This document shows positions 27,620-36,798 of a DNA stretch of 64,000 bases, piece after piece. The stretch's first letter is position 1; each line of letters starts with the position of its first letter. The notes under the pieces were generated by a model. That model saw only the letters and a program-made list of their open reading frames with translations, made no database searches and had not been told where the DNA came from. The DNA comes from an uncultured Acetobacteroides sp. (GTDB lineage: Bacteria > Bacteroidota > Bacteroidia > Bacteroidales > ZOR0009): assembly GCF_963678165.1 (NCBI RefSeq), contig NZ_OY782755.1, forward strand, positions 3,477,996 to 3,541,995, in the 5' to 3' direction. A program made the position numbers and the translations under genes.

Positions 27620-28285
27620 ATGAAGAAGAAAGCGTTGGTGGTAGGTGCAGGCTCGGATATGGGCCGCTGCATCATCGAGCGGCTCGGCGGCGAGTACGAC
27701 ATCTGCTACACCTACCGGTCGAAAAGGGATAACCTGCCTGCCGGAACATCATTCCAGCTCGATATCACCTGCATTGAGGCGATAGAGGCGGTATTCGCCC
27801 AGGCTGGGCCGCTGGACCTCATCGTAACGGCCTCGTTCCCGTACATCAACACCAGCCTCGACTCGCTGGACGACTACGCCATGATGGAGCGCTACCTGCG
27901 CGGCTACGTGGCCATCTTCACGCTGGCCAAAAGGCACCTCAACAAAGGTGGGCTGCTGGTGAACCTGCTGGGGCAGAGCGCCGACTTCGGGCTGCCCTCG
28001 GCCCCGCACTACGGCGCCAGCTTCGCCTACATCGACAACCTGGCCAAGAGCTACAATGCCCGCTACGGCCGCCAGGGGCTGATGAACGTCTTCAACCTGC
28101 AGCTGGGCCCGGTGGAAACCGCCCTCTGGGCTGGCGTGAGCGCCGACGAGCGCAGGTACTTCGAGGAGCGGGTGCAGGCCTTTATCGACCCCAACGAGGT
28201 GGCCGAGCTCGTCTACAACGTTTCGAAGATGAAGGTGATCCCCACCAAGCTGGTGCTCGACGGCTACTTTAGCTTACCCATCTAA
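27620..28285 (+). CDS. Short-chain dehydrogenase/reductase-like protein
   Basis: A 221-residue Rossmann-fold protein of the SDR superfamily: ALVVGAGSDMGRCIIERLGG is a variant of the TGxxxGxG cofactor motif, with a GAGSDMG core. The catalytic region reads APHYGASFAYIDNLAKS; it has Y (AsnGluSerTyrLys-type Tyr) but the lysine of the YxxxK motif is not clear, since Tyr is followed by GASF. It may therefore be a divergent or inactive SDR. It is six bases upstream of an EamA transporter and likely cotranscribed. Confidence 0.78.
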   Translation: MKKKALVVGAGSDMGRCIIERLGGEYDICYTYRSKRDNLPAGTSFQLDITCIEAIEAVFAQAGPLDLIVTASFPYINTSLDSLDDYAMMERYLRGYVAIFTLAKRHLNKGGLLVNLLGQSADFGLPSAPHYGASFAYIDNLAKSYNARYGRQGLMNVFNLQLGPVETALWAGVSADERRYFEERVQAFIDPNEVAELVYNVSKMKVIPTKLVLDGYFSLPI

Positions 28286-28291
28286 AAGGCC

Positions 28292-29233
28292 ATGAGCAAC
28301 AGCAAAGGAGCCACGCTGCTCTTCATCGGATGCCTTTTGATGGGCTCCATGGGCACCTTCGCCAACTTCGTGCAGGGCACCCATCCGCTAAACATCCTGC
28401 TGATGCGCTACGGATTTGCCCTAGCCGGGCTGCTGGCTATCCTGCTGCTGCAGCTCATCATCAAAAAGAATGAAGCCAAGCAGTACGTTAGCCGCAACTG
28501 GAGCGCCATAAAGGCATCGCCCAAGGTGTACCTGCTCACGGGGCTGGTGTCGGCGCTGGTGATGGCCACCTACGTCATGGGCACGCTCCGCTTCTCGGTT
28601 GGCCTCAGCGTGGTGATGCTCTACACCGCCACCATCTACCTGCCGTTTATCGAAAAGATGATACGCCGATATTTCATGCCCAGCCTCCACCGCTCGAAGT
28701 TTGGCAGGCGATACTACATCTCGTCGTCCATCAACCTGCTGGGGCTGCTGCTGGTGGTAGCCTCCACCCTGTCGGACGCCAAGCTGAACCTCATCGGGCT
28801 GATTTCGGCGGTAGCCTCCGGCTTCCTCTTCAGCATCCTGATGGTGCAGGTGAGAGCCATGAAGGGCAGCGGCATCGATGCCGAGCACACCCTCGTTAGC
28901 GGAGCGCTGGTTGGCTTTACGCTCCTCTTCCCGGCGGCATTCCTGCTCCCCATCTCGTTTACCCCCCACAACCTTGCCGCAGCAACCGGGCTTGGCGTAC
29001 TGGCAACCGCCATTGGGGGCATCTTCTACTTTAAGGGATTTAGCGCCGTGCGCCCCGATCTGGCCCCGCTCCTCGCCTACTTCGAGCCCATCTTTGGGTC
29101 GATGCTGGCGCTCATTTTCCTTGGCGAACGCTACAGCCTGCTGGCCGTAGTGGGAGTCATCCTCATTATTGGCACCAGCATTGCCTACACCTACCTCACC
29201 CGAAGGGGAAACAGCCGGCAAGGCACCCGCTAA
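28292..29233 (+). CDS. EamA/DMT family transporter
   Basis: A 313-residue membrane protein with ten hydrophobic helices arranged as two EamA repeats. LFIGCLLMGSMGTFANFV opens repeat one; APLLAYFEPIFGSMLALIFLGE is the typical end of repeat two. Members export amino acids, nucleobases or other metabolites. With the SDR gene just upstream, it may export or import a product of that enzyme; this is inference. Confidence 0.87.
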   Translation: MSNSKGATLLFIGCLLMGSMGTFANFVQGTHPLNILLMRYGFALAGLLAILLLQLIIKKNEAKQYVSRNWSAIKASPKVYLLTGLVSALVMATYVMGTLRFSVGLSVVMLYTATIYLPFIEKMIRRYFMPSLHRSKFGRRYYISSSINLLGLLLVVASTLSDAKLNLIGLISAVASGFLFSILMVQVRAMKGSGIDAEHTLVSGALVGFTLLFPAAFLLPISFTPHNLAAATGLGVLATAIGGIFYFKGFSAVRPDLAPLLAYFEPIFGSMLALIFLGERYSLLAVVGVILIIGTSIAYTYLTRRGNSRQGTR

Positions 29234-29327
29234 AATTCCGCCGACAAGAACACGCACGCCCCCATTCACCCCATTTCGGGGTGCAGCATCACTATTTTCA
29301 TAAAAGAACTAGCGCTACCGTATTATT

Positions 29328-29371
29328 ACTATAAAAATAGTTGCAATTACTATTTTTATAGTATACATTTG
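29328..29371 (+). promoter_or_regulatory. BlaI-type operators and promoter
   Basis: Two dyads, ACTATAAAAATAGT (29328-29341) and ACTATTTTTATAGT (29349-29362), are 21 bases apart centre to centre. The promoter is interleaved: TTG at 29341-29343 and TACATTTG at 29364-29371 with a 20-base spacer. A weaker half-site (ACTATTTTCATA) lies at 29291. The arrangement predicts repression of the BlaI operon by its own product. Confidence 0.75.
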
Positions 29372-29396
29372 TTCCATCGAATAATTAGAATCAACA

Positions 29397-29768
29397 ATGG
29401 AAAAGCTAACACGACAAGAAGAAAAGGTAATGCAGGCCATCTGGAAAACGGGCGAAGGCGCCATTAAGGACATCATGGAAAACTACCCCGACAAAAAGAA
29501 GCCGCACTACAACACCCTTGCTACCGTGATTAAGATTTTAGAACCAAAGGGCTATGTAGACCATAAAACCTTTGGCAACGTAAACGTATACTTCCCCATT
29601 ATAAAAGAGGAAGAGTACACCGCCCAGTTCCTTTCGGGATTTGTGAGCAGCTACTTCGGCAACTCGTATAAAAACGTGGTGTCGTTCTTTGCCCGCAACG
29701 AAAACCTCAGCGAGGAAGACCTTAAGGATATTCTCGACATGATTCAGAAAAACAGGGAAAAGCCATGA
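29397..29768 (+). CDS. blaI: BlaI/MecI/CopY family repressor
   Basis: A 123-residue winged-helix repressor: LTRQEEKVMQAIWKTGEGAI, then HYNTLATVIKILEPKGYVDH and a C-terminal dimerisation part. BlaI proteins are cleaved or released when the partner M56 sensor is activated, usually by cell-wall antibiotics. It overlaps the M56 gene by four bases. Two dyads just upstream, over the promoter, are probably its operators. Confidence 0.93.
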   Translation: MEKLTRQEEKVMQAIWKTGEGAIKDIMENYPDKKKPHYNTLATVIKILEPKGYVDHKTFGNVNVYFPIIKEEEYTAQFLSGFVSSYFGNSYKNVVSFFARNENLSEEDLKDILDMIQKNREKP

Positions 29769-31066
29769 CCACCGAATTCCTAATCTACCTAGCCAAAGTT
29801 GCGCTCAGCATCCTGCTGCTGATGGGGCTATTTAAGGCAGCCCTCGCAGCCGACCATTCCTTTGCCCGCAACCGTTTCTATTTAATGGGAGCTGTACTCT
29901 GGAGTATCTGTGTTCCCCTACTAACCACGCAGTGGAGCAGCAATCCGGTAGCCGTTATCGCACCAACCTATACCATAAACCTACCCGAACTGGTGGTCAC
30001 GGCCCCAGGCACAGCAACTGCCAGCAACGCTTGGGGCAACCCAACCACCATCATCCTCACCATTTACCTTACCGGTGTTGCTATCTTTCTTTTGCGGATG
30101 ATGGGATCGTACGCCCGCGTACTCTACATCATCGCCACTTCCAATGATTATACTATCGATAGCTATAATATCAAGGTGACCCGTGCGGCCATCGCCCCAT
30201 TTGCCTTCTTCGGGTGGATTGTCTTCCCCGAGAAGCTAATCGACCATCGCGACCTTACCAAGATGCTGCTCCACGAGCGCGTGCATAGCCGGCAGCTGCA
30301 CTCCATCGACCTCCTCTTGGGCGAGCTATTCGCGGTGTTCCAGTGGTTTAATCCGGCATCCTGGATGCTCAAGAAACTTATTACCGAGAACCACGAGTAC
30401 ACGGCCGACCGTGCAGTGATAGACCTCGGGGTGAGCACCTACGAGTATCAGGCATCGCTGGTAAACGCCACCGTTGGGCGCGAGGTTGTTCCGGTAAGCC
30501 ACTTTAGCCTAATTCTTATTAAAAAACGCATTAAGATGATGAACAAGAATCGTAATTCGGCATGGCTCCGAGTAAAGAGCCTGCTCGTTCCTGTGGCATT
30601 TGTGGCTGCAGTAGTGCTAACATCGTTTACCGTTGATATGGGAGTAAAACGCTCCAACAACAGCAACGAGACCTCATCGGAAGCAGCGGTAAAAAAGCAA
30701 CAATCAAAGGTTAAGGTTACTCCACCAGCCAATAAAAAAGAGAACAACAACCGAACATACCGAGCCGTAGAGCAAATGCCTTCCTTCCCAGGAGGAACAA
30801 AAGCTATGATGGAATTCTTATCAAAGAATACCCAATACCCTGAAGAGGCTGCTAAGAAAGGCATACAAGGAACTGTTTTCGTTCAGTTTGTTGTAGAAAA
30901 GGATGGTTCTATCAAGGATGTTAAAGTTATAAGAGGAAAACATCCATTGCTCGATGCGGAGGCTGTTAGAGTTGCTAAGCTAATGCCTAAATGGACTCCA
31001 GGTAAACAAGATGGTAAAGCGGTTAGAGTAGAATTTACCATGCCTGTTAAGTTTAAGCTTCAATAA
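29765..31066 (+). CDS. M56 (BlaR1-like) metallopeptidase with TonB C-terminal domain
   Basis: A 433-residue membrane protein: four hydrophobic helices (within residues 5-120 and near 280), the M56 protease motif HERVH (His 170, Glu 171, His 174) with distal ENHEYTADRAV, and from about residue 335 a TonB C-terminal domain (YPEEAAKKGIQGTVFVQFVV). In BlaR1 the C-terminus is a penicillin sensor; here that sensor is replaced by a TonB-type domain, a design common in this phylum whose signal is unknown. A second copy follows. Confidence 0.9.
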   Translation: MTTEFLIYLAKVALSILLLMGLFKAALAADHSFARNRFYLMGAVLWSICVPLLTTQWSSNPVAVIAPTYTINLPELVVTAPGTATASNAWGNPTTIILTIYLTGVAIFLLRMMGSYARVLYIIATSNDYTIDSYNIKVTRAAIAPFAFFGWIVFPEKLIDHRDLTKMLLHERVHSRQLHSIDLLLGELFAVFQWFNPASWMLKKLITENHEYTADRAVIDLGVSTYEYQASLVNATVGREVVPVSHFSLILIKKRIKMMNKNRNSAWLRVKSLLVPVAFVAAVVLTSFTVDMGVKRSNNSNETSSEAAVKKQQSKVKVTPPANKKENNNRTYRAVEQMPSFPGGTKAMMEFLSKNTQYPEEAAKKGIQGTVFVQFVVEKDGSIKDVKVIRGKHPLLDAEAVRVAKLMPKWTPGKQDGKAVRVEFTMPVKFKLQ

Positions 31067-31086
31067 AACAAATTGCTAATACAGGC

Positions 31087-31113
31087 AAGCCGCCAGCAGC
31101 ATTCTGGCGGCTT
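31087..31113 (+). terminator. Terminator between the two M56 genes
   Basis: Stem AAGCCGCCAG / CTGGCGGCTT, 20 bases after the first M56 gene. Confidence 0.75.
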
Positions 31114-31172
31114 CTTACTTCTTGCGATTCTCGATATACACTCGACATACACATGTAACGCTAAACCAGACC

Positions 31173-32768
31173 ATGACCACCGAATTTCTAATCTACCTAG
31201 CCAAGGTTGCGCTCAGCATCCTGCTGCTAATGGGGCTCTTTAAGGCAGCCCTCGCCGCCGACCATTCGTTTGCCCGCAACCGTTTCTACCTAATGGGCGC
31301 CGTACTCTGGAGCATCTTTGTTCCCCTACTCACCACGCAGTGGAGCAGCGAGCCTGTAGCCGTTATCGCTCCAACCTACACCATAAGCCTACCCGAGCTG
31401 GTGGTCACGGCCAAAGGCACAGCAACCGCCAGCAGCGGATGGGGAGATCCCACCACCATCATCCTTACCATTTACCTTACCGGTGCTGCCATCTTTCTTT
31501 TGCGGATGATGGGGGCCTACGCCCGCGTACTCTACATCATCGCCACTTCCAACGATTATACTATCGATAGCTATAATATCAAGGTGACCCGTGCGGCCAT
31601 CGCCCCATTTGCCTTCTTCGGGTGGATTGTCTTCCCCGAAAATCTAATCGACCATCGCGACCTTACCAAGATGCTGCTCCACGAGCGCGTGCATAGCCGG
31701 CAGCTGCACTCCATCGACCTTCTCTTGGGCGAGCTATTCACGGTGTTCCAGTGGTTTAACCCGGCATCCTGGATGCTCAAGAAACTTATTACCGAGAATC
31801 ACGAGTACACGGCCGACCGCGCCGTGATAGACCTCGGGGTGAGCACCTACGAGTACCAAGCATCGCTGGTAAACGCCACCGTTGGGCGCGAGGTTGTTCC
31901 AGTAAACCACTTCAGTTTGATCCTTATTAAAAAACGCATTAAAATGATGAACAAGAATCGTAATTCAACATGGCTCCGCGTAAAGAGCCTGCTCGTTCCT
32001 GCTGCCTTTGTGGCTGCGCTTTCGCTAACCTCCTTTACCGTTGAGATGGGAGTGAACCGCTCCATCAACAGCAACGAGACCTCATCGGAAGCATCGGTAC
32101 AAAAGCAACCATCAAAGGCTAAAGCTACCCCATCCACCGTCAAAAAAGAGGACAAAACTCAGGAATTCCAAGTCGTAGAACAAATGCCCTACTTCGGAAA
32201 GCAAAAGTCATCAAGCAAAAGCGAGATGATGCGGTTCTTAGCAATGAACACCCAGTATCCGAAAGAAGCTGCAGAAAAGGATATACAGGGAACCGTATAT
32301 GTTCAGTTTGTTGTTACCAAAAAAGGGAAGATTACTAAAACTAAAGTTATCCACGAAGCGCATCCATTGCTCAACGAAGAAGCCATACGCGTTACCAAGC
32401 TAATGCCCGACTGGACACCTGGTAAGCAAAAAGGAAAAAAGGTAAACGTAGTGTTTGTTTTGCCTGTTAAATTTGTTTTAGAAGGTAAAAAAGTTAGCAC
32501 AAGCACAACCATAACTATACCCTCCGAAAACACGGTAAACATAGACAGTAAAAACAAACCCATGTATACCATAAATGGGATAGAGTATGCAGGAGATGTT
32601 AACACAATAGACACTCACTACATTAAGTCAATATCCATCTATAAGGATGCTGCTTCGTGCGCCAAATATGGAGATAAATCAAAAAACGGAATAGTTAACA
32701 TCAAACTGAAGAATGGGGTAACTACTCCAACAACTCTTGATGGCCCTACAGTTACCGGCTACAAGTAA
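31173..32768 (+). CDS. M56-TonB protein, duplicated copy with TonB-receptor plug-like extension
   Basis: A 531-residue near-copy of the preceding protein; the first 290 residues are almost identical at both protein and DNA level, with the same HERVH at 170-174. The TonB-type domain is more diverged. After it comes an extra region (about residues 445-531) with TINGIEYAGDVNTI and ISIYKDAASCAKYGDKSKNG followed by GIVNIKLKNG, which resembles the plug of SusC/TonB-dependent receptors. The ATG at 31173 matches the start of the first copy; the 17 extra codons upstream are not conserved. No BlaI gene of its own. Confidence 0.88.
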   Translation: MTTEFLIYLAKVALSILLLMGLFKAALAADHSFARNRFYLMGAVLWSIFVPLLTTQWSSEPVAVIAPTYTISLPELVVTAKGTATASSGWGDPTTIILTIYLTGAAIFLLRMMGAYARVLYIIATSNDYTIDSYNIKVTRAAIAPFAFFGWIVFPENLIDHRDLTKMLLHERVHSRQLHSIDLLLGELFTVFQWFNPASWMLKKLITENHEYTADRAVIDLGVSTYEYQASLVNATVGREVVPVNHFSLILIKKRIKMMNKNRNSTWLRVKSLLVPAAFVAALSLTSFTVEMGVNRSINSNETSSEASVQKQPSKAKATPSTVKKEDKTQEFQVVEQMPYFGKQKSSSKSEMMRFLAMNTQYPKEAAEKDIQGTVYVQFVVTKKGKITKTKVIHEAHPLLNEEAIRVTKLMPDWTPGKQKGKKVNVVFVLPVKFVLEGKKVSTSTTITIPSENTVNIDSKNKPMYTINGIEYAGDVNTIDTHYIKSISIYKDAASCAKYGDKSKNGIVNIKLKNGVTTPTTLDGPTVTGYK

Positions 32769-32852
32769 CCTTTTACAAGTCACCAGCATTTCCCGCTGGC
32801 GGCTCTTATCCCCGCTAATCGTTCGAAATCCCCCCTCAAAACAATAACGACC

Positions 32853-34151
32853 ATGAAAACTTACTTCCTACTTTTAGCGGGGATACTGCTAAGCAGCACC
32901 TCCCTTTTTGCCCAGCGCGAGGAGTTTAACCGCGCCATCATCAACGACGACAGGGAGGCCATTATTCGGTATGGAGAGCAGCTATTGTTGAGCAATCATC
33001 AGTCGAAGGAGGTGTACCGCAAGCTGGCGCAGGCGTACAAGGAGAAAAGCAGCTACAGTAAAAGCATCGACTGCCTCAATAAAGCCTATCTGCTCGACAG
33101 TACCGATATCAAAACAACCATCTCCCTTGGCGAAATCTACCTTGCCAACGGCGATGAGGATAAGGCGCTGGAATACTTCAACCGTACCTCCGACATCGAC
33201 CCCTCAAATACGTATGCCCTTTCGCTTCAGCTTAAGATATTCCTGAACAAGGGAAACCTTACCAGCGCACAGAAGCGTGCTACCATGCTCTGCCAAATAG
33301 ACAGCAGCAACTTTGCCCATTTCAGAAACCTCGGGATCGTTAACCTTCGCTTGGGGCAGAACAAAGATGCCGCCGAAGCATTCGAGCATGCCATGCTTCT
33401 TAATCCCAAGGATATCCTTAGCCGCAGCAAGCTGTGCAGCTACCTTATCACCTCGGCGCAATACAAAAAAGGAACAAAAGTTGCCACAGATGGTCTTGCG
33501 CTGATGAGCGATCTCAAATCGCAAAACGCCATCGTTCTACGACGTAACCTTGCCCTTATTCAGTACAACCAAAAGAATGCGGATTCCTGCATCAACCTTG
33601 TAAAGCAGCTAAGAGCCGATGGCGATTCTATAGATGTATACACCTACAAGCTGGCAGGCTACAGCTACTTTATGAAAGGCTTCTACGACGATGCCGCAGC
33701 CAACCTCGAAGTGCTCTACCAAAAGAGCCCCGAAGCCGACAGCCTCCAATTCCAGCTGCCCTTTACCATCGCCCAAGCCTACTTCAACATGTACCAGCTA
33801 AAGGAGGCCAAAAAGTACGCCGATATTGCCATCCGCAATATTACGCCTTCGCCCCAACTCCTATACAGCGGCAACCTGCTTAAGGGACAATGCAGCGTGG
33901 AGGCAAAGAATTACAAGGAAGGTATTGCAGCATTCGAGGAAGCCATCCAGGTTAGCCCAACCGAACCCGTAGCCTACACAGCGCTAAAGAACTGCTACCT
34001 AAAGATGAAGAATCGGCAAAAGGCAATCGAATCGCTCAACCGCTACATCGCCGTTATCGACAGGCAAAAGGAAAGCGGCCTAGAAATCAGCAAGGAAACA
34101 ATGGAAGATTACCGCGCTGTGAAGAAGCATATCGAAGAAATGAAGCAATGA
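32853..34151 (+). CDS. Secreted TPR protein, copy 1
   Basis: A 432-residue protein with a signal peptide (residues 1-20, ending SLFAQ) and a run of tetratricopeptide repeats through the whole chain, e.g. DKALEYFNRTSDIDPSNTYA and EGIAAFEEAIQVSPTEPVAY. TPR solenoids bind partner proteins. A longer paralogue follows. The location right after the BlaI/M56 genes suggests one stress-response unit in which the TPR proteins act in the periplasm; this is inference. Confidence 0.88.
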   Translation: MKTYFLLLAGILLSSTSLFAQREEFNRAIINDDREAIIRYGEQLLLSNHQSKEVYRKLAQAYKEKSSYSKSIDCLNKAYLLDSTDIKTTISLGEIYLANGDEDKALEYFNRTSDIDPSNTYALSLQLKIFLNKGNLTSAQKRATMLCQIDSSNFAHFRNLGIVNLRLGQNKDAAEAFEHAMLLNPKDILSRSKLCSYLITSAQYKKGTKVATDGLALMSDLKSQNAIVLRRNLALIQYNQKNADSCINLVKQLRADGDSIDVYTYKLAGYSYFMKGFYDDAAANLEVLYQKSPEADSLQFQLPFTIAQAYFNMYQLKEAKKYADIAIRNITPSPQLLYSGNLLKGQCSVEAKNYKEGIAAFEEAIQVSPTEPVAYTALKNCYLKMKNRQKAIESLNRYIAVIDRQKESGLEISKETMEDYRAVKKHIEEMKQ

Positions 34152-34282
34152 TCGCCAAAAAATCAGGAGCAAAGTCTCCCACGAAATAACGTATAAAGGG
34201 TAATGCTTGCTACAATCATTTTTCTATATTTAACGCATCTAGTTAAAGAAAAACAAACAAATACTTTTAAACAATCTGCAGC

Positions 34283-35686
34283 ATGAAACGATCCGTTTTG
34301 TTCCTAATTGGGTTACTACTGACCTCTTCCCTTTTTGCACAACGCGAGGATTACAACCGAGCGATTATCAACGACGACAACGAGGGCATCATTAAGTACG
34401 GCGAGATGCTTCTCTACAGCGGAAAATCATCAAAAGAACTCTACCGGAAGCTCGCGCAGGCCTACAAGGAGAAAAATAGCTACAGCAGGTGCATCGATTA
34501 CCTCAACAGGGCCTACCAGCTCGACTCCAACGACGTAAAAACATCGTTTGCTTTAGGAGAAGCCTATCTTGTTAAGGGCGACGAAGAGCAGGCAATGCAA
34601 TCTTTACTAAAGGTGATGGATCGCGACAGCAAAAATACCCAAGCCCTAAGCCTTATCCTTAAGATGAACCTAAGCAGCGGAAGAAAAGATCTTGCCGAGA
34701 TAAACGGGCTTGAACTATGCTCGATAGACAGCACCAACTCTGCCTATTTCCTTACCCTAGGTAGAATTTACGAATCGAGACAAAAGGACAAGCAGTCGCT
34801 TAAGGCCTACCTCAAGGCATGGGAGCTTAATCCGAACAACCCTACCACAAACCTGCTGCTGAGCAACGCCCAAATCCAGAACGATCAACCCGACAGCGCA
34901 ATTCGAACCGCCAATCATGGGCTACGCATTGCAGGAAACGACAAGTCGCGTACCGCAATTCTTCTTCGCCGAAACATTGCGAAGGCGTTTTATAGATCGG
35001 TGCAATACGATTCGTGCCTGGCATACTGCGCCAAGCTAAAAGCCGATGGCGATACTATTGAAGATGCTACCTACAAGCAGGCTGGATACGCCTACTTAAG
35101 CCTTCGTGACTACCTAGGCGCTTCGGAGGAGCTGCAAAAGGTGTGGGATAAGAACAGTAACAACGTTCAGCTCACATTCGAAATCCCCTACTACCTCGGA
35201 AAATCCTATCACGAAATAAACGATCCTCAGAAGGCTATTAAATACCTAACAAAGGCATTAGAATCTTTACAACCCAACGAGGTAAAGCTCTACAAAGCGT
35301 ACATTGCCAATGCCGAATGCTATTGCAAGATTAAAAAATACGACAAGGCCATCGAACAGCTAAACAACGCCCAATGGTATCAACCTGAGAATACCGAGAC
35401 ATACATTAAAATCGCAGATATCTACGAGACAGACCTTAAAGATTTCGCAAAGAGAAACGAGGAGCTGAAAAGCTACCTCGCATACATAGATAGCATCCGC
35501 AAAAAGAAGGGAAGCATACCTCAAAATATGGAAGAAAGCTACAATAGTATGAAGGATATGCTTGAAAGAAACATCATAACCATCACAGTTGAAAAGGGAT
35601 CTGACGGTAAGATGAGATCGGTTTACACAAAAAAAGATGCAAATGGCAAAATCCTTGAACAAAAGGAGATCGGACGCCAAAAGTAG
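34283..35686 (+). CDS. Secreted TPR protein, copy 2
   Basis: A 467-residue paralogue of the preceding gene with the same opening, LFAQREDYNRAIINDDNEG against LFAQREEFNRAIINDDREA, and the same TPR layout. It carries an extra C-terminal tail (about residues 425-467) with EKGSDGKMRSVYTKKDANGK. Codon use is less GC-rich than in copy 1. A 131-base gap separates the copies; a terminator follows at 35715. Confidence 0.88.
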   Translation: MKRSVLFLIGLLLTSSLFAQREDYNRAIINDDNEGIIKYGEMLLYSGKSSKELYRKLAQAYKEKNSYSRCIDYLNRAYQLDSNDVKTSFALGEAYLVKGDEEQAMQSLLKVMDRDSKNTQALSLILKMNLSSGRKDLAEINGLELCSIDSTNSAYFLTLGRIYESRQKDKQSLKAYLKAWELNPNNPTTNLLLSNAQIQNDQPDSAIRTANHGLRIAGNDKSRTAILLRRNIAKAFYRSVQYDSCLAYCAKLKADGDTIEDATYKQAGYAYLSLRDYLGASEELQKVWDKNSNNVQLTFEIPYYLGKSYHEINDPQKAIKYLTKALESLQPNEVKLYKAYIANAECYCKIKKYDKAIEQLNNAQWYQPENTETYIKIADIYETDLKDFAKRNEELKSYLAYIDSIRKKKGSIPQNMEESYNSMKDMLERNIITITVEKGSDGKMRSVYTKKDANGKILEQKEIGRQK

Positions 35687-35714
35687 CTATCAGTGAAAAG
35701 AAATTGAGTACAGC

Positions 35715-35734
35715 AAGAGCCCTTCGGGGCTCTT
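35715..35734. terminator. Terminator between TPR copy 2 and the DUF2062 gene
   Basis: Stem AAGAGCCC / GGGCTCTT with a TTCG loop; serves convergent genes. Confidence 0.8.
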
Positions 35735-35739
35735 CGTCG

Positions 35740-36228
35740 TTAACGCCTACGCACCTTTAGCAGCAGCGACGTTGCTAAACCAAAGGTAGAGGCCACCACA
35801 ACCGCCAACGCCACACTGCCCACCACGTACTGAAAGAGCGCCGCCTGCAAAACATCAAGGTTAATGGAGGAGAGGCTAAACGCAACGGGCTTACTCACAA
35901 ATAAGCCCCCGAAAATCACGCTAAAGTAGAGCACAAAGGGGGTCATTGGAGGTACGCTGAAGTAGCTGGCCGCAATTACCAGCGGCTTGTTAAGCTTTAG
36001 GAGAAACGAGGTGGCAACGGCAACAATGGTTTGGAAGCCCCACAACGGAATGATAGAGATAAATACCCCAACCGCAACCGAGATGCTCTTGGTGAGGTCG
36101 CTCTCGTTGGGATCGACGATAAGCAGCTTCAGCTTTACAAGGTACTGCTTCAGCTTCGCCTTAAAAGTAGTGGGTACGGCCTCCTCCTGGCTCTTTGGTT
36201 GTGGTTGGTTATCGCTCATGCTCTCCAT
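35740..36228 (-). CDS. DUF2062 family membrane protein
   Basis: A 162-residue protein (start at 36228) with a charged N-terminus and three hydrophobic segments; the DUF2062 core VAVGVFISIIPLWGFQTIVA and NKPLVIAASYFSVPPMTPFV is clear. The function is unknown; members are often next to or fused with glycosyltransferases. The ATG at 36249 was rejected because a -7 box (36247-36254) overlaps it; the ATG at 36219 is also possible. Confidence 0.82.
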   Translation of the reverse strand: MESMSDNQPQPKSQEEAVPTTFKAKLKQYLVKLKLLIVDPNESDLTKSISVAVGVFISIIPLWGFQTIVAVATSFLLKLNKPLVIAASYFSVPPMTPFVLYFSVIFGGLFVSKPVAFSLSSINLDVLQAALFQYVVGSVALAVVVASTFGLATSLLLKVRRR

Positions 36229-36246
36229 TTGAGGAGGCGAAAGTAG

Positions 36247-36254
36247 CAAAAATA
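36247..36254 (-). promoter_or_regulatory. -7 box of the DUF2062 gene
   Basis: TATTTTTG on the minus strand, 18 bases upstream of the ATG at 36228. Confidence 0.5.
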
Positions 36255-36351
36255 AACAAACCCCTTTCGCCGGTGTAGCTTTGCTACATCGGCACCTAAA
36301 TCAGCCATAGCTTTTAGCGTTCGTTAGCAAGCACCCTGTATCCAAAGATGA

Positions 36352-36359
36352 TATCTTTG
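36352..36359 (+). promoter_or_regulatory. -7 box of the Dabb gene
   Basis: TATCTTTG matches TAnnTTTG and lies 19 bases before the start codon at 36379. Confidence 0.6.
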
Positions 36360-36378
36360 CGCTAAATACATACGATTT

Positions 36379-36684
36379 ATGGTAAAACATGTAGTTTGCT
36401 GGAAGCTTAAAGACGAAGCCGAAGGCAACACCAAGCTGCAAAATGCGCTTATCGCAAAAGAGAAGCTCGAAGATCTCCGCGAGGTGATCGACGAGATCAG
36501 AAGTATCAGGGTTGGCATCAACGCACCCGGAACGCCCGAGGGGAACTGGGATTTGATCCTGGAAAGCGAGTTTACCACCCTCCGCGATCTGGATACCTAC
36601 GCCAACCACCCCGATCACCTTAAAGTTGTCGAATTTATCAAGAAGGTTGTTGAAGGACGTATTTGCGTGGACTACGCAATTTAA
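36379..36684 (+). CDS. Dabb family protein (stress-responsive alpha/beta barrel)
   Basis: A 101-residue protein of the Dabb fold: VKHVVCWKLKDEAEG at the N-terminus, a helical middle and TTLRDLDTYANHPDHLKVVE near the end. Dabb proteins are small dimeric alpha-beta barrels; the role in bacteria is unknown. It has its own promoter and terminator. Confidence 0.87.
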   Translation: MVKHVVCWKLKDEAEGNTKLQNALIAKEKLEDLREVIDEIRSIRVGINAPGTPEGNWDLILESEFTTLRDLDTYANHPDHLKVVEFIKKVVEGRICVDYAI

Positions 36685-36702
36685 GCTATAGACGTAACCT
36701 AC

Positions 36703-36744
36703 TAGAAGAGGCCCCGCATAAAGCGTAGGGCCTCTTCTATTTTT
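36703..36744. terminator. Terminator between Dabb gene and msrB
   Basis: Stem TAGAAGAGGCCC / GGGCCTCTTCTA followed by a T run; the genes converge. Confidence 0.85.
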
Positions 36745-36798
36745 AAGGTGGTAGATCATGTCTGTAGGAGCAGGTTAGGCCTCTCCTTCACGCTACCG

